Positions 35,793 through 47,698 are shown, counted from the stretch's first letter. The stretch is 64,000 bases of DNA from UBA2241 sp963777895 (GCA_963777895.1 CAVZSF010000005.1:682001-746000), one strand, 5' to 3'. Notes: generated by a model from the letters alone, not told the origin. Numbers and translations are program-made.

Positions 35793-37894
35793 CCCGCATC
35801 GCCAACGAGCTGCAGGCGATAGCGACCTCCGGGGCGGGCGGCGGCAACGGCGCGGACGCACGGCTCGACGACTGGGAGCAGGTGCTGATCTTCGTCGTCG
35901 AGCCGTCCAACCCGCGCGTCGCCGACCGCGAACGGACGGCGGCGCTGGTCGATCACCTGCTGGAGCGTGCGGGCATCGCGGGCGACGAGTTCTGGTCGCT
36001 CGACCGCGCACGTCGCGCACGCCTCTTCCTGGACGCCTACGCGCGTCCGGCGCGCGCTCTGCCGGAGCTCGAGATCACGGCCTTCGACATCGACAAGCTG
36101 CTCAAGGAGCGCTTCCGCCGCGAGCCGTTGACGGTGGGCTCGGCGTGGCACCACGGCTACTGGCGCTCGTACTTCTCGCACGCCGCCATCACCCATCCCG
36201 CCAACGACGGCCTCCGCGAGGAGTTCTCGACGGCCTGGGACATCGTCCGCAAGCAGCCGGCGGTCGTCTTCCGGCAGCGGGAGGGACGCGAGCTCCTCGA
36301 GCTGCGCTCGATCCGCCTCGACATGCCGATCGTGGTCGGGCCGCTGCCCTTCGCCGAGGGGTGCGCGATGGAGGTCGCCTACCTCGAGGCCGCCGCCGCG
36401 GCCGACGAGGCCCACGACATCCGCACGCGCACCCTGGTCGTTCTCGACGCCGGCAAGTACCTGCGACACGCCGAGCGGCTGTGGCCCTTCGCCCCGCACG
36501 TGATGGTCAGGCTCGGACCGGCGGAGGTCGCACTGATCGCACGCCGGCCGGCGGGCGTCGAGCGAAGCGGCGACGGCCTTGCGGATGACGAGGAGTACGC
36601 GGAGGGGCGCGACGGCGAAGCTCTTCGCGCCCTGCTCGCGGCCGCACGTATCGTCGAGCTGGACGGCGACGCGCTGTGGGCCGAGGGCGGGGCGGAGGCG
36701 CTCGAGCGAGCGGCCTCCGCGGTCCGCGCCCTCGGCCCGCACCTGCTGCTCTCCGTTTGGCTGCGCCACGACGGCGCCGCGTTCTGGTCGCGCCTCGAGG
36801 CGGCCGCCGGGCTCGACCACGTCGCCCTCGTGCACGTGCACAGTGGCGCGCGCAAGTCGTACCGGCTCGTGCCGCGCGTCGACGCCTTTCTCAAGGACCG
36901 CCTGCTGCGCGCCCGCGTGCAGCTCGTCTCGGCCGGCGGCGACAGCGACTCGCACGCCTCCGCGGCGTCGGTCTACGAGGCGGTCCTGCTCGGCGCGAAC
37001 GGCGGCGCGATGACGCACGCCGCCGCCATCGCACTCGCGCCGGACCTCGTGGACGTCGTCGCGGGATCTGCCCCGGCGGCGGTCGTGGACGCCGCCCTCG
37101 CGGCCGCCTCGTCGGCCGACCTCGCCGAGATGGCGACCTGCACGCTCACGTGCTGGCAGCACAGCATCCTCGACTTCCTGAGCTGCATGGGCATCGACGA
37201 CGTGCAGAAGACGTCGGGCAACACGATGGCGGTCACGATGACCGAGGACTGGGTCAGGGAGGTCGACGGACTCCCGGATGACGCGTTCGCGGCCGAGAAC
37301 GCCGCCCTGAACCGGCGCCGGGTCCGGGCAGAGCCCGTGCCGGCGCCCGTCCGCCGCCGCTACCTCGTCTCGACGATGCTGCGCGAGCTGCGTCTCGACC
37401 TGCCGCTCGTGAACGCGGCCCGCGTGCTGGCGCAGCGCGACGGCAACTACCACCTGGGCAACTCGAGCCGCGCGCTCAACGCCGACTTCCTCGAAGTCAT
37501 CTACAGGATGGCGGCGGGCCAGACGCCGGAGCTCGACGACTTCTTCATAACGGGCGACCAGGGCCCGTACTCTCTCGACCGGGTCAAGCTGAAGCTCTCG
37601 CGGGAAAGCGTGGCCTGGGCGCTGGAGCGGCTGCGCCGCGATCCCGCCCAGCTCGACTACATCTCGCTGGCCGTGCCGCGCGGATTCCTGCGGCCGGGCG
37701 CCGCGGCGCCGCGTGCCAGCGTGTCGCTGCACGCGGCGCCGGACCGCCCGGCCCTGGCCCGCTTCGAGGCCGACGAGCGCGGCGGGTTCGAGGTGCGGTT
37801 CGGCCATGGCCACCCCGTGAGCGAGGCCGTGCTGGGGCGTGGGCGCGAGCCGGGCGACGACACGCCGGCCGGAGCGCGGCGAGGACCGGGCTGA
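35789..37894 (+). CDS. Divergent glutamate-synthase FMN-domain-like protein
   Basis: The intact protein has 701 residues from GTG 35789. I assign it by resemblance of its second half to the FMN barrel of glutamate synthase (GANGGAMTHAAAIALAPDL, then TCTLTCWQHSILDFLSCMGI and DVQKTSGNTMAVTMTEDW), where canonical enzymes have the MSKMGIST and YRGAQIFEA regions. The typical IKINQGAKPG motif and a clear Fe-S motif are not seen. The N-terminal 130 residues are helical and unassigned. It sits between an FAD/Fe-S dehydrogenase (GTGA overlap) and a complete FMN-domain fusion 4 bases downstream, so it is probably a structural partner rather than an independent enzyme. Low certainty on activity. Confidence 0.5.
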   Translation: MTRIANELQAIATSGAGGGNGADARLDDWEQVLIFVVEPSNPRVADRERTAALVDHLLERAGIAGDEFWSLDRARRARLFLDAYARPARALPELEITAFDIDKLLKERFRREPLTVGSAWHHGYWRSYFSHAAITHPANDGLREEFSTAWDIVRKQPAVVFRQREGRELLELRSIRLDMPIVVGPLPFAEGCAMEVAYLEAAAAADEAHDIRTRTLVVLDAGKYLRHAERLWPFAPHVMVRLGPAEVALIARRPAGVERSGDGLADDEEYAEGRDGEALRALLAAARIVELDGDALWAEGGAEALERAASAVRALGPHLLLSVWLRHDGAAFWSRLEAAAGLDHVALVHVHSGARKSYRLVPRVDAFLKDRLLRARVQLVSAGGDSDSHASAASVYEAVLLGANGGAMTHAAAIALAPDLVDVVAGSAPAAVVDAALAAASSADLAEMATCTLTCWQHSILDFLSCMGIDDVQKTSGNTMAVTMTEDWVREVDGLPDDAFAAENAALNRRRVRAEPVPAPVRRRYLVSTMLRELRLDLPLVNAARVLAQRDGNYHLGNSSRALNADFLEVIYRMAAGQTPELDDFFITGDQGPYSLDRVKLKLSRESVAWALERLRRDPAQLDYISLAVPRGFLRPGAAAPRASVSLHAAPDRPALARFEADERGGFEVRFGHGHPVSEAVLGRGREPGDDTPAGARRGPG

Positions 37895-37898
37895 GGGC

Positions 37899-40800
37899 AT
37901 GCCCGCGCTCGAAGAGGCCGCACTGCTGCTGCGCGCCGTCGCCGCCGACGGCTCGGTCTGTGACACGGAGCTCAGCGCCGTCGGCCACGGCGCGCACGGC
38001 GCCGCCGTGCTGCGCGCCTCCGCCGACGGCGCCGTCGTCCTCAAGCGCGAGCCGCGTGGCGGCCTTCGTGCTCGCCGGCCTCGGCATCCGCGAGCCGATC
38101 TGGCACAGCCCGGTCTCGCACGCGTCGACCTCGTTGGGCGCGGCCAGCGAGGAGTTCCTCGTGGCCCGCGTCGAGGGCAGCGCCGGCCTGAGCATGACGT
38201 CGTCGGGCGAGGGCGGCCCGTTGCGGCTCTCCTCCGATGAGGACATGAAGTGGGAGAGCCTCCAGGCCGCCTCCGGTCATTTCGGCCTCACCGGCGCCGA
38301 CCTGCGCAAGGTGCGCGACGTCGAGATCAAGATCAACCAGGGCGCCAAGCCCGGCAAGGGCGGCCGTCTCGCCGGCGCCAAGGTGACGCCGACCGTCGCG
38401 AAGGCGCGCAACATCCCGGTAGGCACGGACGCGCTGAGCCCCGACCCCAAGCACGACATCTACTCCATCGAGGACATGCCGGCCGAGGTCTGGCTGTGGC
38501 TCCTCTACCACAACCACTGCGGCATCAAGATCACGGGCTCCACCTACACGAAGTACGTGGCGGCGGGAATGTGGAGCAACTTCGTCGTCGACTACCTGCT
38601 CGTCGACGCCGGGCTCGGGGGGTCGGGCAACTACCACGCCGACTCGTCGCACGTGGGCTGGCCCGACATCTTCCGGACGATCCTCCACACGCATCACGCC
38701 CTGCTCGGCGAGAAGGTGGACCTGGACGGCAGCGGTGAGCTGCGCCCGATCCGCGACCTGAACGGGGTTCCGTTCGGAGCCCAGGGAGGGACGCGCTTGT
38801 TCGCGTCGGGCGGGCTGCGCGGCGAGCTCGACATGCTGAAGGTGCTGATCGCGGGGGCGGACGGATTGCTCGAAGGCAGTATCGGCAAAGCGGTGGCCTT
38901 CGGCTGTACGCAGTGCGGCAACTGCCACCTGGACTGCCCGCGAGGAGGCATCACGACCAAGCAGGAGCTCATGGTCCAGAACGATCCGGAGCTCATGAAG
39001 GCCCGCTTCCACAACTGGGGCGTGCTCAACCTCGCGAAGCTGGCCGTGCTCGTCGACGCGCTGAACCGCGAGAGCGGTGCGCTGGACGGGGACGGCAGCG
39101 TGGCGAGGCCGGACGACCTGATCGACGACATCCGCCTGTTGCGCGGACGGACAGACCTGCTGGATCTGCCGGAGTGGCCGGAGGCGGAGGACGCGGCCGG
39201 GGACGACGGTCCGCCGGCCGCGTCCTCCGCCTCGCCGCCGCAGCCCGAGCACGACTCCTGCCGCGTCGGCTCGCTCGCGGTGAGCGAGCCGGTCACGGTC
39301 GACGCCATCTGGGAGGCGGCCCGGCTCTCGTACAACGGCGGCAACAACCGCGGCGGCGGGATCGACTTCGCCGGCTTCGCGCCGCCGGCCGTGCGCGAGG
39401 CGACGGCCGTCGTGGTGAACACCATCGGGCCCGACCGGGCCGAGACGCTGCAGCGCATTCTGGGCCATTTCGGCGGCTGCCGCTTCCTCGACGCGGAGGG
39501 CGCCGAGGTGCCGCTCGCGGAGGTCCGGGCGCAGATCGAGGAGTTCCGCCTGCCCGTGCGGGAGCGCTACGCGGCGCCCGAGGGCTGGCGCCTGGCCGAT
39601 CTGCGCGAGGACCCCGGCGACTTCCACCTGTTCTTCGTGGAGATCGAACCGGCGGCGGTCGCCGCGTACGGGCGCCGCCTGCTGGCCGGCGACCAGTGGT
39701 TGCAGCGGCGCACGAAGTACGGCGACCTGGACGACGCCGAGCTGCTCGCGGCGCTGGACGCGCTGGAGGCCGGCTCGGCTACGCCGGCCGGCCCGGAGGC
39801 GCGGCCGCGATGGCCGGCGCCACGGCCCGATCGCCGCCGCCGGCCGTCTCGCGGCCTTCCTCACCGACGTGCGCGAGGAGTACTTCACCGTGCTCGGTCA
39901 CATCGTCGACTCGCGCTACTACCGCACGCACGCCGAGCCGGGCTCGCCGGCCGGCAAGTACGCCGCCAAGCGCGGCGGCTACATCGTCTCGATGGGCCAG
40001 GACCTCGGCGCGGTGAAGATCTCGGGCTGGACGCACACCATCCCGGAGTACATCGACTTCGAGCGGTTCTGGGCGCGGTACCCGGGGGCGGCCGAGCGTG
40101 GCGGCGTCGCCGTCACCGCGCTCGGCCGCCCCCGCACGACCACCGCCCTCCACGCTCACATCTGGGGCATGCACCACCGCTACCCGACGAACTCCCCGGC
40201 GATCGACGCCGAGGGCCGGGGCAACCCCGCGGGGGCCCATCCCTTCAAGGCCTACAACGTCCTGCTCATGCACAACGGCGAGCAGGTCGGCGTCGACTCG
40301 ACCTCGCCCTTCCTGCGCGAGTATGGCTACGTCCACACCGATCCCACGATGGGCGAGGGTCACGAGCTCTACGAAGGCGACTCGGTCTACGACCGCAAGG
40401 CGCTCACCGACACCGAGTACGCGGCGTACCTCATCGACTTCACGCGACGCGTGCTCGGCCTCTCCACCGAGGAGGCCTCCCAAGTGGTGTCGCCCATCAC
40501 AGGCCTTGATCTGGAGGGCATGGACGAGGAGCGCCAGCGACTCTTCCGGCTGCTGTCGCTCGACTACATCCAGCTCACTCCGACGGGTCCGTACAAGTTC
40601 ACCATCGTGGAGTCACGGCCGGCCCTCGACGGGCAACAGTCGAGGCGGCGCGTCGGCTTCCGCGAGAACATGGACATCAAGTTCCTCCGTCCTCACGAGC
40701 TCGTGGTCACCGTCGACACGGCCGAGGGCGGCGTGCAGGCGGTGGCGAACGGCAGCGAGGCCAAGATCGCCGACGCCATGCTGCGCGCGCTCCACCACCA

Positions 40801-42550
40801 GGGCGTGCTCAAGGACGCGGGCCACGACCTGCGCTTCAACATGCGGCCCGGGGGCAATCCGGGGCGCGGCGAGTTCGGCGGCGTGGTCGAGGCCTTCCTG
40901 ACGCCGGGCGACGGCGGCATCGAGTTCGTCAACCGGTTCGGCGAGGAGCTCGCGGTGAGGCGCGCCGGCACGAAGACCGACCTCGGACGGCCTCTGGCCG
41001 AGGACGAGGTCGAGGCCGGGTGGCGCGCCGAGGTCGTGGGTCTGCTCGACGAGCTGGCGGCTGCGCTGCCGCGGGCGCTGGCCGCCGCCGATCCGGCGCG
41101 GCGCTTTCTGGGTCCCGACGACCAGCTCCCCGAGGCGGGGGGCCGGCTCGTCGAGCTGACGCTCGGCCGCCTCGCCGGTCTGACCGGCGACTCGTATCGC
41201 TGGCTCTGCGAGCAGGCTCTGCCCGGCTTCGCGGCGCGCGGCTCCGCAGAGCGCGCCGCGGCCCTGCGCCTGCTGGCCGAGCTGCGCAAGCGCGTCGCCT
41301 TCAGCGACCTGGGCGGCAAGGCGCTCTCGACGATCGAGTACCTGACGGACGGCGGCAGGGACGCGGGCGGCGCGCCGGAAGGCGGCATCTTCCGCGTGCT
41401 CGACGCCGTCCTGCCGCTGCACGAGGCACAGCATCGGGCGTGCACGGGGCAGCTCGCCTTTGACGACGGTCCACCTTCGGACGCGCGGCAGAAGGACAGA
41501 GAGGCGGCCGGTGGCGCTGGGCCGGCGGCGGCCCGCGACCCGGCGCGTGACGCGGGCGTCTGGGGCCGCCTCACGGCCGCCACTCGGGACGACCTGCTGC
41601 CGCCCCTGGACGCCGCCAGCGACGTGCTTGTGATCGACTTCGCCGGCTTCGCCAGCGAGGCCTTTGGCCTCGACTGCGCCGCCGGCTTCGTCAGCGAGGC
41701 CGTCCGGCAGGGCTGGCGCAACATCCTGGGCTTCGGCTTCGTCGGCGGCCCCCGCTACATCGGCACGAACCTCGCCGACGCCGGCGGCCGACCGGCGACC
41801 GGCGTCGTCCTCGAGCTCTTCGGCCGTGAGGTCGGCGACTTCCTCGGGGCGTTGCTCGAGGGCGCTGAGATCTGGCTCTACGGCCAGGGCCAGTGCCACG
41901 TCGGCATGAAGGCGGCGAGCGGCGGCCTCTTCATCCTCCAGGACGCCCTCAACACCTGCTGCTACGCCGCGCACGGCGGTATCTTCAACGTGTGGGACTC
42001 GGGCTCTCGCTTCGCGGTCGCCGGCCAGAACAAGGTGCTCGAGGAGGACGGCGAGACGCCGGCCCAGGGCTTCAAGTCGATCCACTTCGGCATGCCGAAC
42101 GAGTACGCCTTCGAGTACCTCATGAGCGGCGGGGAGAACTCGCTGCACGTGGTGATGGGCTTCGACAAGCCGGACGAACGCGGCGAGCTGCGCCTGCGCG
42201 CGCGGCCCTACTTCGGCAAGTTCTTCATGTCCGGCGCCGCGGCCGGGCGTGTGTTCGTGTTCGACCCGGAGGGCCGGCTGGACCCGCGGCAGTACCACGG
42301 CAACGTGCTCGAGGAGATCACGCCGGCCGAGTGGAGCGAGCACTTGGCGCCGTTCGTCGCCGCCGAGGCGGCGAAGCGCGGCGTCCCACTGCGCATCGAA
42401 GGCGACGAGGTCGTCGTCCGCCTGGACGGCGCCTGGCGGCGCTGGCGCTACGACTCCTGCTTCATCCAGCTCGTGCCGCAGAAGGTGTCGCGCCGCCTCG
42501 TCAAGCGGGGCGTCACGCCGCCTCAGCTCGCTCAACTGGTCGAGGAGTAG
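37899..42550 (+). CDS. Giant glutamate-synthase-like fusion with reordered domains (frameshifted)
   Basis: About 1550 residues, with breaks near 38050 and 39815. Order: glutamate-synthase FMN barrel (EIKINQGAKPGKGGRL, LSPDPKHDIYSIEDMP, GIKITGSTYTKYVAAGMW) with cluster motif GCTQCGNCHLDCPRGGITT at about 335; a class II amidotransferase-like domain (about 650-990: WGMHHRYPTNSPAID, GAHPFKAYNVLLMHNGE, DTEYAAYLIDF); then a helical region and a GXGXG beta-helix (about 1230-1540: LYGQGQCHVGMKAASGGLF). In bacterial GltB the order is amidotransferase-FMN-GXGXG with a free N-terminal Cys; here that domain is internal and has no such Cys. An ATG at 39810 with GGAGG upstream leaves open two separate genes. 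Glutaminase activity seems lost. Confidence 0.7.
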
Positions 42551-42685
42551 GGCGAGAGACCTGCCGTTCTCCCGGTACGTGAGCGCCCAAGGAGCTCGGA
42601 CCGGCGTGTCGAAGCCGTTGCCGTGAGGGGAGACGCCCGAGACTGCGACGGGCGCGGCATCCTGTCCTTTCGACTACGACGAGCC

Positions 42686-42691
42686 TACAAT
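42686..42691 (+). promoter_or_regulatory. -10 element TACAAT of the secreted repeat protein gene
   Basis: TACAAT is close to consensus and predicts a leader of about 73 bases before the ATG at 42771; the -35 region is weak. Confidence 0.4.
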
Positions 42692-42696
42692 GCGGT

Positions 42697-42751
42697 GACG
42701 GCTCCGAAGGGGACCGTCAGTGGTGATAAGCCAGTGCCGCCGCGAGGCGGC
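42697..42751 (+). promoter_or_regulatory. Structured 5' leader with two hairpins
   Basis: Hairpin 1 (42697-42718) pairs GACGG-CTCC with GGGG-A-CCGTC. Hairpin 2 (42736-42751) pairs GCCGCC with GGCGGC across a GCGA (GNRA) tetraloop. They lie between the -10 element and the GGGAGG site. The arrangement hints at a riboswitch-like leader, but I could not match a known class. Confidence 0.35.
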
Positions 42752-42770
42752 GCCTTGGGGGAGGTCGGCT

Positions 42771-45700
42771 ATGCATCACCGGTCCGGTCGCGTTCGCGCG
42801 GCATCGTTCTTGTCCGTCCCGGGCCCCTGCGCCGCACGTTACCGTGCCGGCTGGGTCGTGCGCTCCAGCGTGCTCCTGCTGTTGCTGCTCGTGGCCGGCG
42901 CCGTCTTCGTCGCGCCGGCCCTCGCCGCGGGCAGCATGGGCGGCGTCATTCGGGACGAGTTCGTCGTCCCGATCGACAGCGCCCGGGTCGACCTCTGGCG
43001 CTCGCCGGACGGCGTGTCTCCGTACGTCTGGCTCGGCATGGACCTCTCCGACGTGGTCGGCGCGTACTCCGTGCCGACGCCGGGCTCGGGCTGGTACAAG
43101 GTGCAGTTCTCCGACCCGCTCGGCCGTTACGCGAGTGAGTGGTGGGCCAACAAGATCGCCGCGGGCATCGACGAGGCGGACGCCGTCTGGCTCAGCGAGG
43201 ACCAGAACGCGAACTTCGTGAACGCCGTGCTGCAGAGCGCCGGGCGCGCCGCCGGCATCGTGACAGGCGCCGGCGGCGCGCCCGTCGAGGGCATCCGCAT
43301 CGACGTCTTCCGCTGGTCCGACGCGCAACAGGACTGGGTCGGGACCCGCGAGTGCTACTCGGGACCGGGCGGTGCCTGGGAGGCCACCGGATTGACCCCC
43401 GGACAGTTCCGCTTCCACTTCCGCGACACGAGAACGACACCCGTCTACGCCGACCAGTTCTGGGACCGCCAGCCGTTCTGGACCAGCGCCCACCCGGTCA
43501 GCATCTGGCCGGGTGCGAACGCCGACTTCATCGACGCCGAGCTGGAGGTCGGCGCCTTCGTCGGCGGCGTCGTGCGGGATGAGGGCGGCCTGCCCCTCGC
43601 CGGTGTCGAGGTCACCGCCTTCGGACAGGACAACTCCGGGGGCTGGCCGGGCGTTCGTTTCGCGACGACCAATGCCTTCGGCCAGTACACACTCGGCCCC
43701 CTGGCGGCGGGCGACTACCGGGTGTGGTTCGACGGGGCCTCGACGTGGGTCTCGGAGTACTGGGACGACAAGCGCTGGGACTGGGAGGCGGACACGGTGC
43801 CTCTCGTCCCCGGACAGAACTTCGTGTGCGACGCGACGCTCGCCGCGTCCGGCGGGATCGCCGGCCACGTCGAGGCCGACGACAGTCACAGTCCTCTCGA
43901 GGGCATCGAGGTGAGCGTCGCGTACTGGGCCGGCTGGGACTTCGGAGGCTGGCAGGACAGCGGGCCGCTGGCGACGACCGACGCCGGCGGCGACTACATC
44001 ATCACGGGCTTGGCCCCCGGCGCCTACCGCGTCGGCTTCCGCGATCCCGATGCAGACTGGGCCACCGAGTGGTACGACGACACGCTCTACGACTGGGCGA
44101 CGGACGTGCCCGTGTCCGGGGCGCAGACGACGCCGGTCGACGCGTCGCTGGCGCCGGCCGGCCACATCGCCGGCGTCGTCCGCGACACCGAGGGCAACCC
44201 GATCCCGGGATCGATGTCTCCGCCTGCCGCTTCATGGGCGATGACGTCGAAGAACAATGGCGCTGGGGCTGGGGCACGCAGGCCGACGAGACCGGGTTCT
44301 TCTCACTGGACGGCCTTGCGGCAGGCAGATATCAGATCGAGCTGCGCGACCCGAACGGCGTCTACGCGGTCCAGGTCTACGAGGACGCGCTCAACTCCGG
44401 CGAGGGCATCGACCTCAACGTCACCGCCGGCGGCACGGAGTGGGCCGACCCGGTGCTCGAACGTGGTGGAGGCATCTACGGTCAGGTGGTCGACGAGAAC
44501 GGCGACCCGCTGACGAACGTCCAGGTGTCGTTCCACGGCTGGGTCGACCGCGGCGAGGAGGGCAGCTGGTGGGAGTGGTACGAGGAGACCTACACGGACG
44601 AGCGCGGTGAGTTCTCGTCCGCCGGGCTGCAGACGAGGCCGACAGCCATCCACTTTGAGGACCAGAACGGCCGGTGCGTCGGCGAGTGGTACAACGACGC
44701 TCAGACTGAGGCCGAGGCCACGCCCGTCGAGGTGCGCGCCGACCGGCGGTACAACGTCGGGCGCGTCGTGCTCGCCGAGGGCGCCCACATCGCCGGCACG
44801 GTGACGGCGGCCGGCGGCGGCGCGCTCGAGAACATCGAGGTCACCATCGCCCGCTGGCGTGACGACTGGGGCGACTGGGAGCAGTTCACCGGCGGCCAGA
44901 CCGACGCCGAGGGGCACTACGACGTCGGCGGTCTCGCCGCCGGCTCCTACCGCGTGCGGTTCTGGGACGGAAGCGGCGCCTACGCCGGCGAGTGGTTCGA
45001 GAACGCGCCGGACGCCTGGTCCGGGCAGGACGTGGCGGTGACGGCGGGCGGCACGACGCAAGTCGATGCCGCCCTCGAGCAGGCCTGCGTCATCGAGGGC
45101 CACGTGACGGACGGTTCGGCGAACCCGCTCTCGGGCATCGAGGCCATCCTCTACTATCGAGAGGCGGGTAGGGGAGTGGGCGCAGTTCCAACTCGACAAC
45201 GAGGAACGCATGTTCACCGACGGCGACGGCTACTTCCGCTTCGCCGGTCTGCCTGCGCGCACGTACCAGCTGAGGCTCGAAGACACCGGCGAGCCCGGCA
45301 CGTGGGCCGCCGAGGTCTTCGACGGCGCCCTCGTCGTTGGCGCCGGCACCGACCTCGATCTGGCGCCGGGCGAGACGCGCACCGTCGACCCGGTGCTCGA
45401 CCTCGGCGGCAACCTCGCCGGGCGGCTACTCGACGATGAATCGTTCATCCCGCTGTCGTTCGCCTTCCCGATGGAGATCGGCGTGTGGACCTGGTTGCCG
45501 GATGCCGGACCCGACGGTGGCTCGTGGCAGCGGTACGCCGGGTACGCGACCGGCGACGGGACCGACGGTTACATGCACGGGTCGAATCTCGCGCCCGGCG
45601 AGTACCGCCTCGACTTCTCGTGCTGGACGGGCTCCTACGTGCAGGAGGCCTGGCACGACCAGCCCGACATCGAGCACGCGACCCCGGTGACGATCGTCGC

Positions 45701-47471
45701 CGGCCAGACGACGAACCTCGGCAATGTCCTGATGCAGCGCTCGGCCATGATCTTCGGCCACTTGACAGGCGCCGATGGCGACCCGCTGCCGAATGTCCCC
45801 GTGAGGGTGTGGACGGAGAACGAGTGGGGCTGGGACCAGGTCTACGAGTTCTGGACCTGGGGGGACGGCTACTACCAGCTGGGCAACCTGCCGGGCGGTA
45901 CGTACCTCGTCGAGGCAGACGGCCGCGAGGTCGGGCTCTCTCGCAAGTTCTGGGATGGCGCCACCTCGCAGTTCAGCGCCACACCGCTCGTTCTGGCCCC
46001 GCGCGAGGAGGTCTACGACATCGACATCCAGCTCGAGGCCGCCGGGACGGCGATCGGGGGGACCGTCCGCAACGCGGGCGGCGACCCGATAGCAGGCGCG
46101 CCGGTCGAGCTGGCCATCTGGGACGAGGTCGCGGACCGCTACGTGCGGCTCGACGACGGCTACTCGCAGACGACTACGGACGGGGACGGCGCGTGGCGCA
46201 TCGACTGGCCGTCGCCCGGCACGTACCGGGTCACGGCCGGTCCCGCCGGTCCCCAGTACGGGGGGTCCTCGGTCGAGGACGTGGAGGTGGTGAGCGAGGA
46301 GACCACGCAGGTCGACTTGGTCCTCCCGGTGGGAGCGAGCATCTCGGGCACGGTCACCGACACGTCCGGGCAGCCCGTGGCCGGCTGTGGCGTCACTGTG
46401 GCCACCGGGTCGGACGAGGCCGGCTGGTACTGGGAGTTCACCGACCTCGAGACCGACGCGGACGGAGCGTACACGTTGGCTCCTCTTTCGCCGGGGACTT
46501 ACGTGGTGACCTTCGGCACACCTTACTCGGGCTCCGGCTTCGCCGGGGAGTTCTGGGACAACCGGTCCATCCCTGAGGATGCCGATGAGATCACCGTCGC
46601 CGAGGGCGAAGTGGTGACGGGGATCGACGCGGCCCTCGGCACCGAGTACGACACGTCGCCGCCGACGGCGCCCAACGTGACCGGGGCGGACGGTGCCTGG
46701 CACGCGACGCCTGTGGAGCTCACCTTCTCGGCGAGCGACGGCCAGAGCGGCGTCGAAGAGTACGAGTACAGGATCGACGGGGGAGTGTGGCGACACGGCG
46801 ATCACGTCACCGTTGCGGCACCCTCCGACCACTCGAACGACGGCGCGCACAGCGTCGTGGTGCGCGCCGTGGACTTCGCTGGGAACGTTGGCGCGACGAC
46901 CGGCGTGCAGGTCAGGATCGACACCACCGGGCCGGTCGTCTCCGACGATGATCCCGGTCTGTGGCGGCGTGGCCCGGTCACGGTCCATCTCTCGGCGCTC
47001 GACGCGGGATGCAACGTGGTTGACCATATCGAGTACGCCGCGGCTGAGGACGGGCCGTGGCAGGTCGGGTCGTCGTATGTGCTGCAGACGTGGAAGCGAG
47101 GCGGCGGCAGCGGCGAGCGCACCATGTGGGTGCGGGCCATCGACGGCCTCGGGAACGCCAGCCAGCCGGCGACGGTCGTGGTCCGGCTCGACGGCGCACC
47201 GCCGACAACGACCCACGACAGCGACGGATTGCCGCATGCCACCGATGTCACAGTCCATCTGACGCTCAACGATCCGCATTCCGGGCCGGGCTGGACGTAC
47301 TTCAGCATCGACAACGGGATGTGGATGATCGGCGACAGGGTCGTGATCCCGGCGCTCGGCGGCGGGCAGAACGACGGCACCCACTGGATCCGCTTCTACT
47401 CGGTCGACGCGGTCGGCAACGTCGAGCCCTCGTGGAAGTGGTGCACCGTGGTGATCGACGCGGTTCCGTGA
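42771..47471 (+). CDS. Giant secreted protein with 12 carboxypeptidase-regulatory-like repeats (frameshifted)
   Basis: About 1566 residues; ATG 42771 follows GGGAGG by 7 bases. A long basic N-region and a hydrophobic core (SSVLLLLLLVAGAVFV) ending APALAA form a signal peptide. Twelve repeats of about 90 residues follow, each opening like IAGTVTDxxGxPLxGVxV and later carrying LAAGSYRVRF and an E-W-x-D/N signature, as in carboxypeptidase-regulatory/SdrD-B-type beta domains. The C-terminal ~280 residues hold three copies of a different beta module (VRAVDFAGNVG, VRAIDGLGNAS, FYSVDAVGNVE). No membrane anchor or sortase motif ends the protein. Breaks near 44205 and 45165. Likely an extracellular adhesin or matrix protein. 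Confidence 0.75.
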
Positions 47472-47500
47472 CCGTGAAGGACGCCGCGGGCTGAACGATG

Positions 47501-47541
47501 CGGCGGCGGGCGGCGGCCGGTACGGCCGCCGCCCGCCGCCG
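47501..47541 (+). terminator. 19-bp terminator hairpin after the secreted protein gene
   Basis: Perfect arms 47501-47519 and 47523-47541 with loop GTA, followed by TCTTCAGTC, 30 bases after the stop. Confidence 0.65.
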
Positions 47542-47698
47542 TCTTCAGTCAGCCGCTTCGGCGTCGGGGGTCCGCCGCCCGCCGCCGCGCTATCGTCTCG
47601 GGAAGCCGCTCCCGCGCCGGCCGTCCCCTCGAACGAACCCGCGCTGCCCCTCGTCGATGCGGCACCGCCACCGGGCTGCTCCGTCGCGCGCGGGCGGG

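Noticed and set aside
33201..36020. 939-residue minus-strand open frame
   Set aside because: Antisense to the intact FAD/Fe-S dehydrogenase; composition and lack of domains mark it as a shadow.
39810..39868. Separate gene start for the amidotransferase-like domain
   Set aside because: An ATG with GGAGG upstream exists, but the upstream frame shows no stop there and the break is close by; kept as an alternative in the fusion entry rather than a separate gene.
42697..42751. Definite c-di-GMP riboswitch call
   Set aside because: A GNRA-capped stem is present but the invariant core sequences could not be aligned, so it is listed only as a structured leader.
45426..47384. 652-residue minus-strand open frame under the secreted protein
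   Set aside because: Antisense of a strongly biased coding frame; no recognisable domain.
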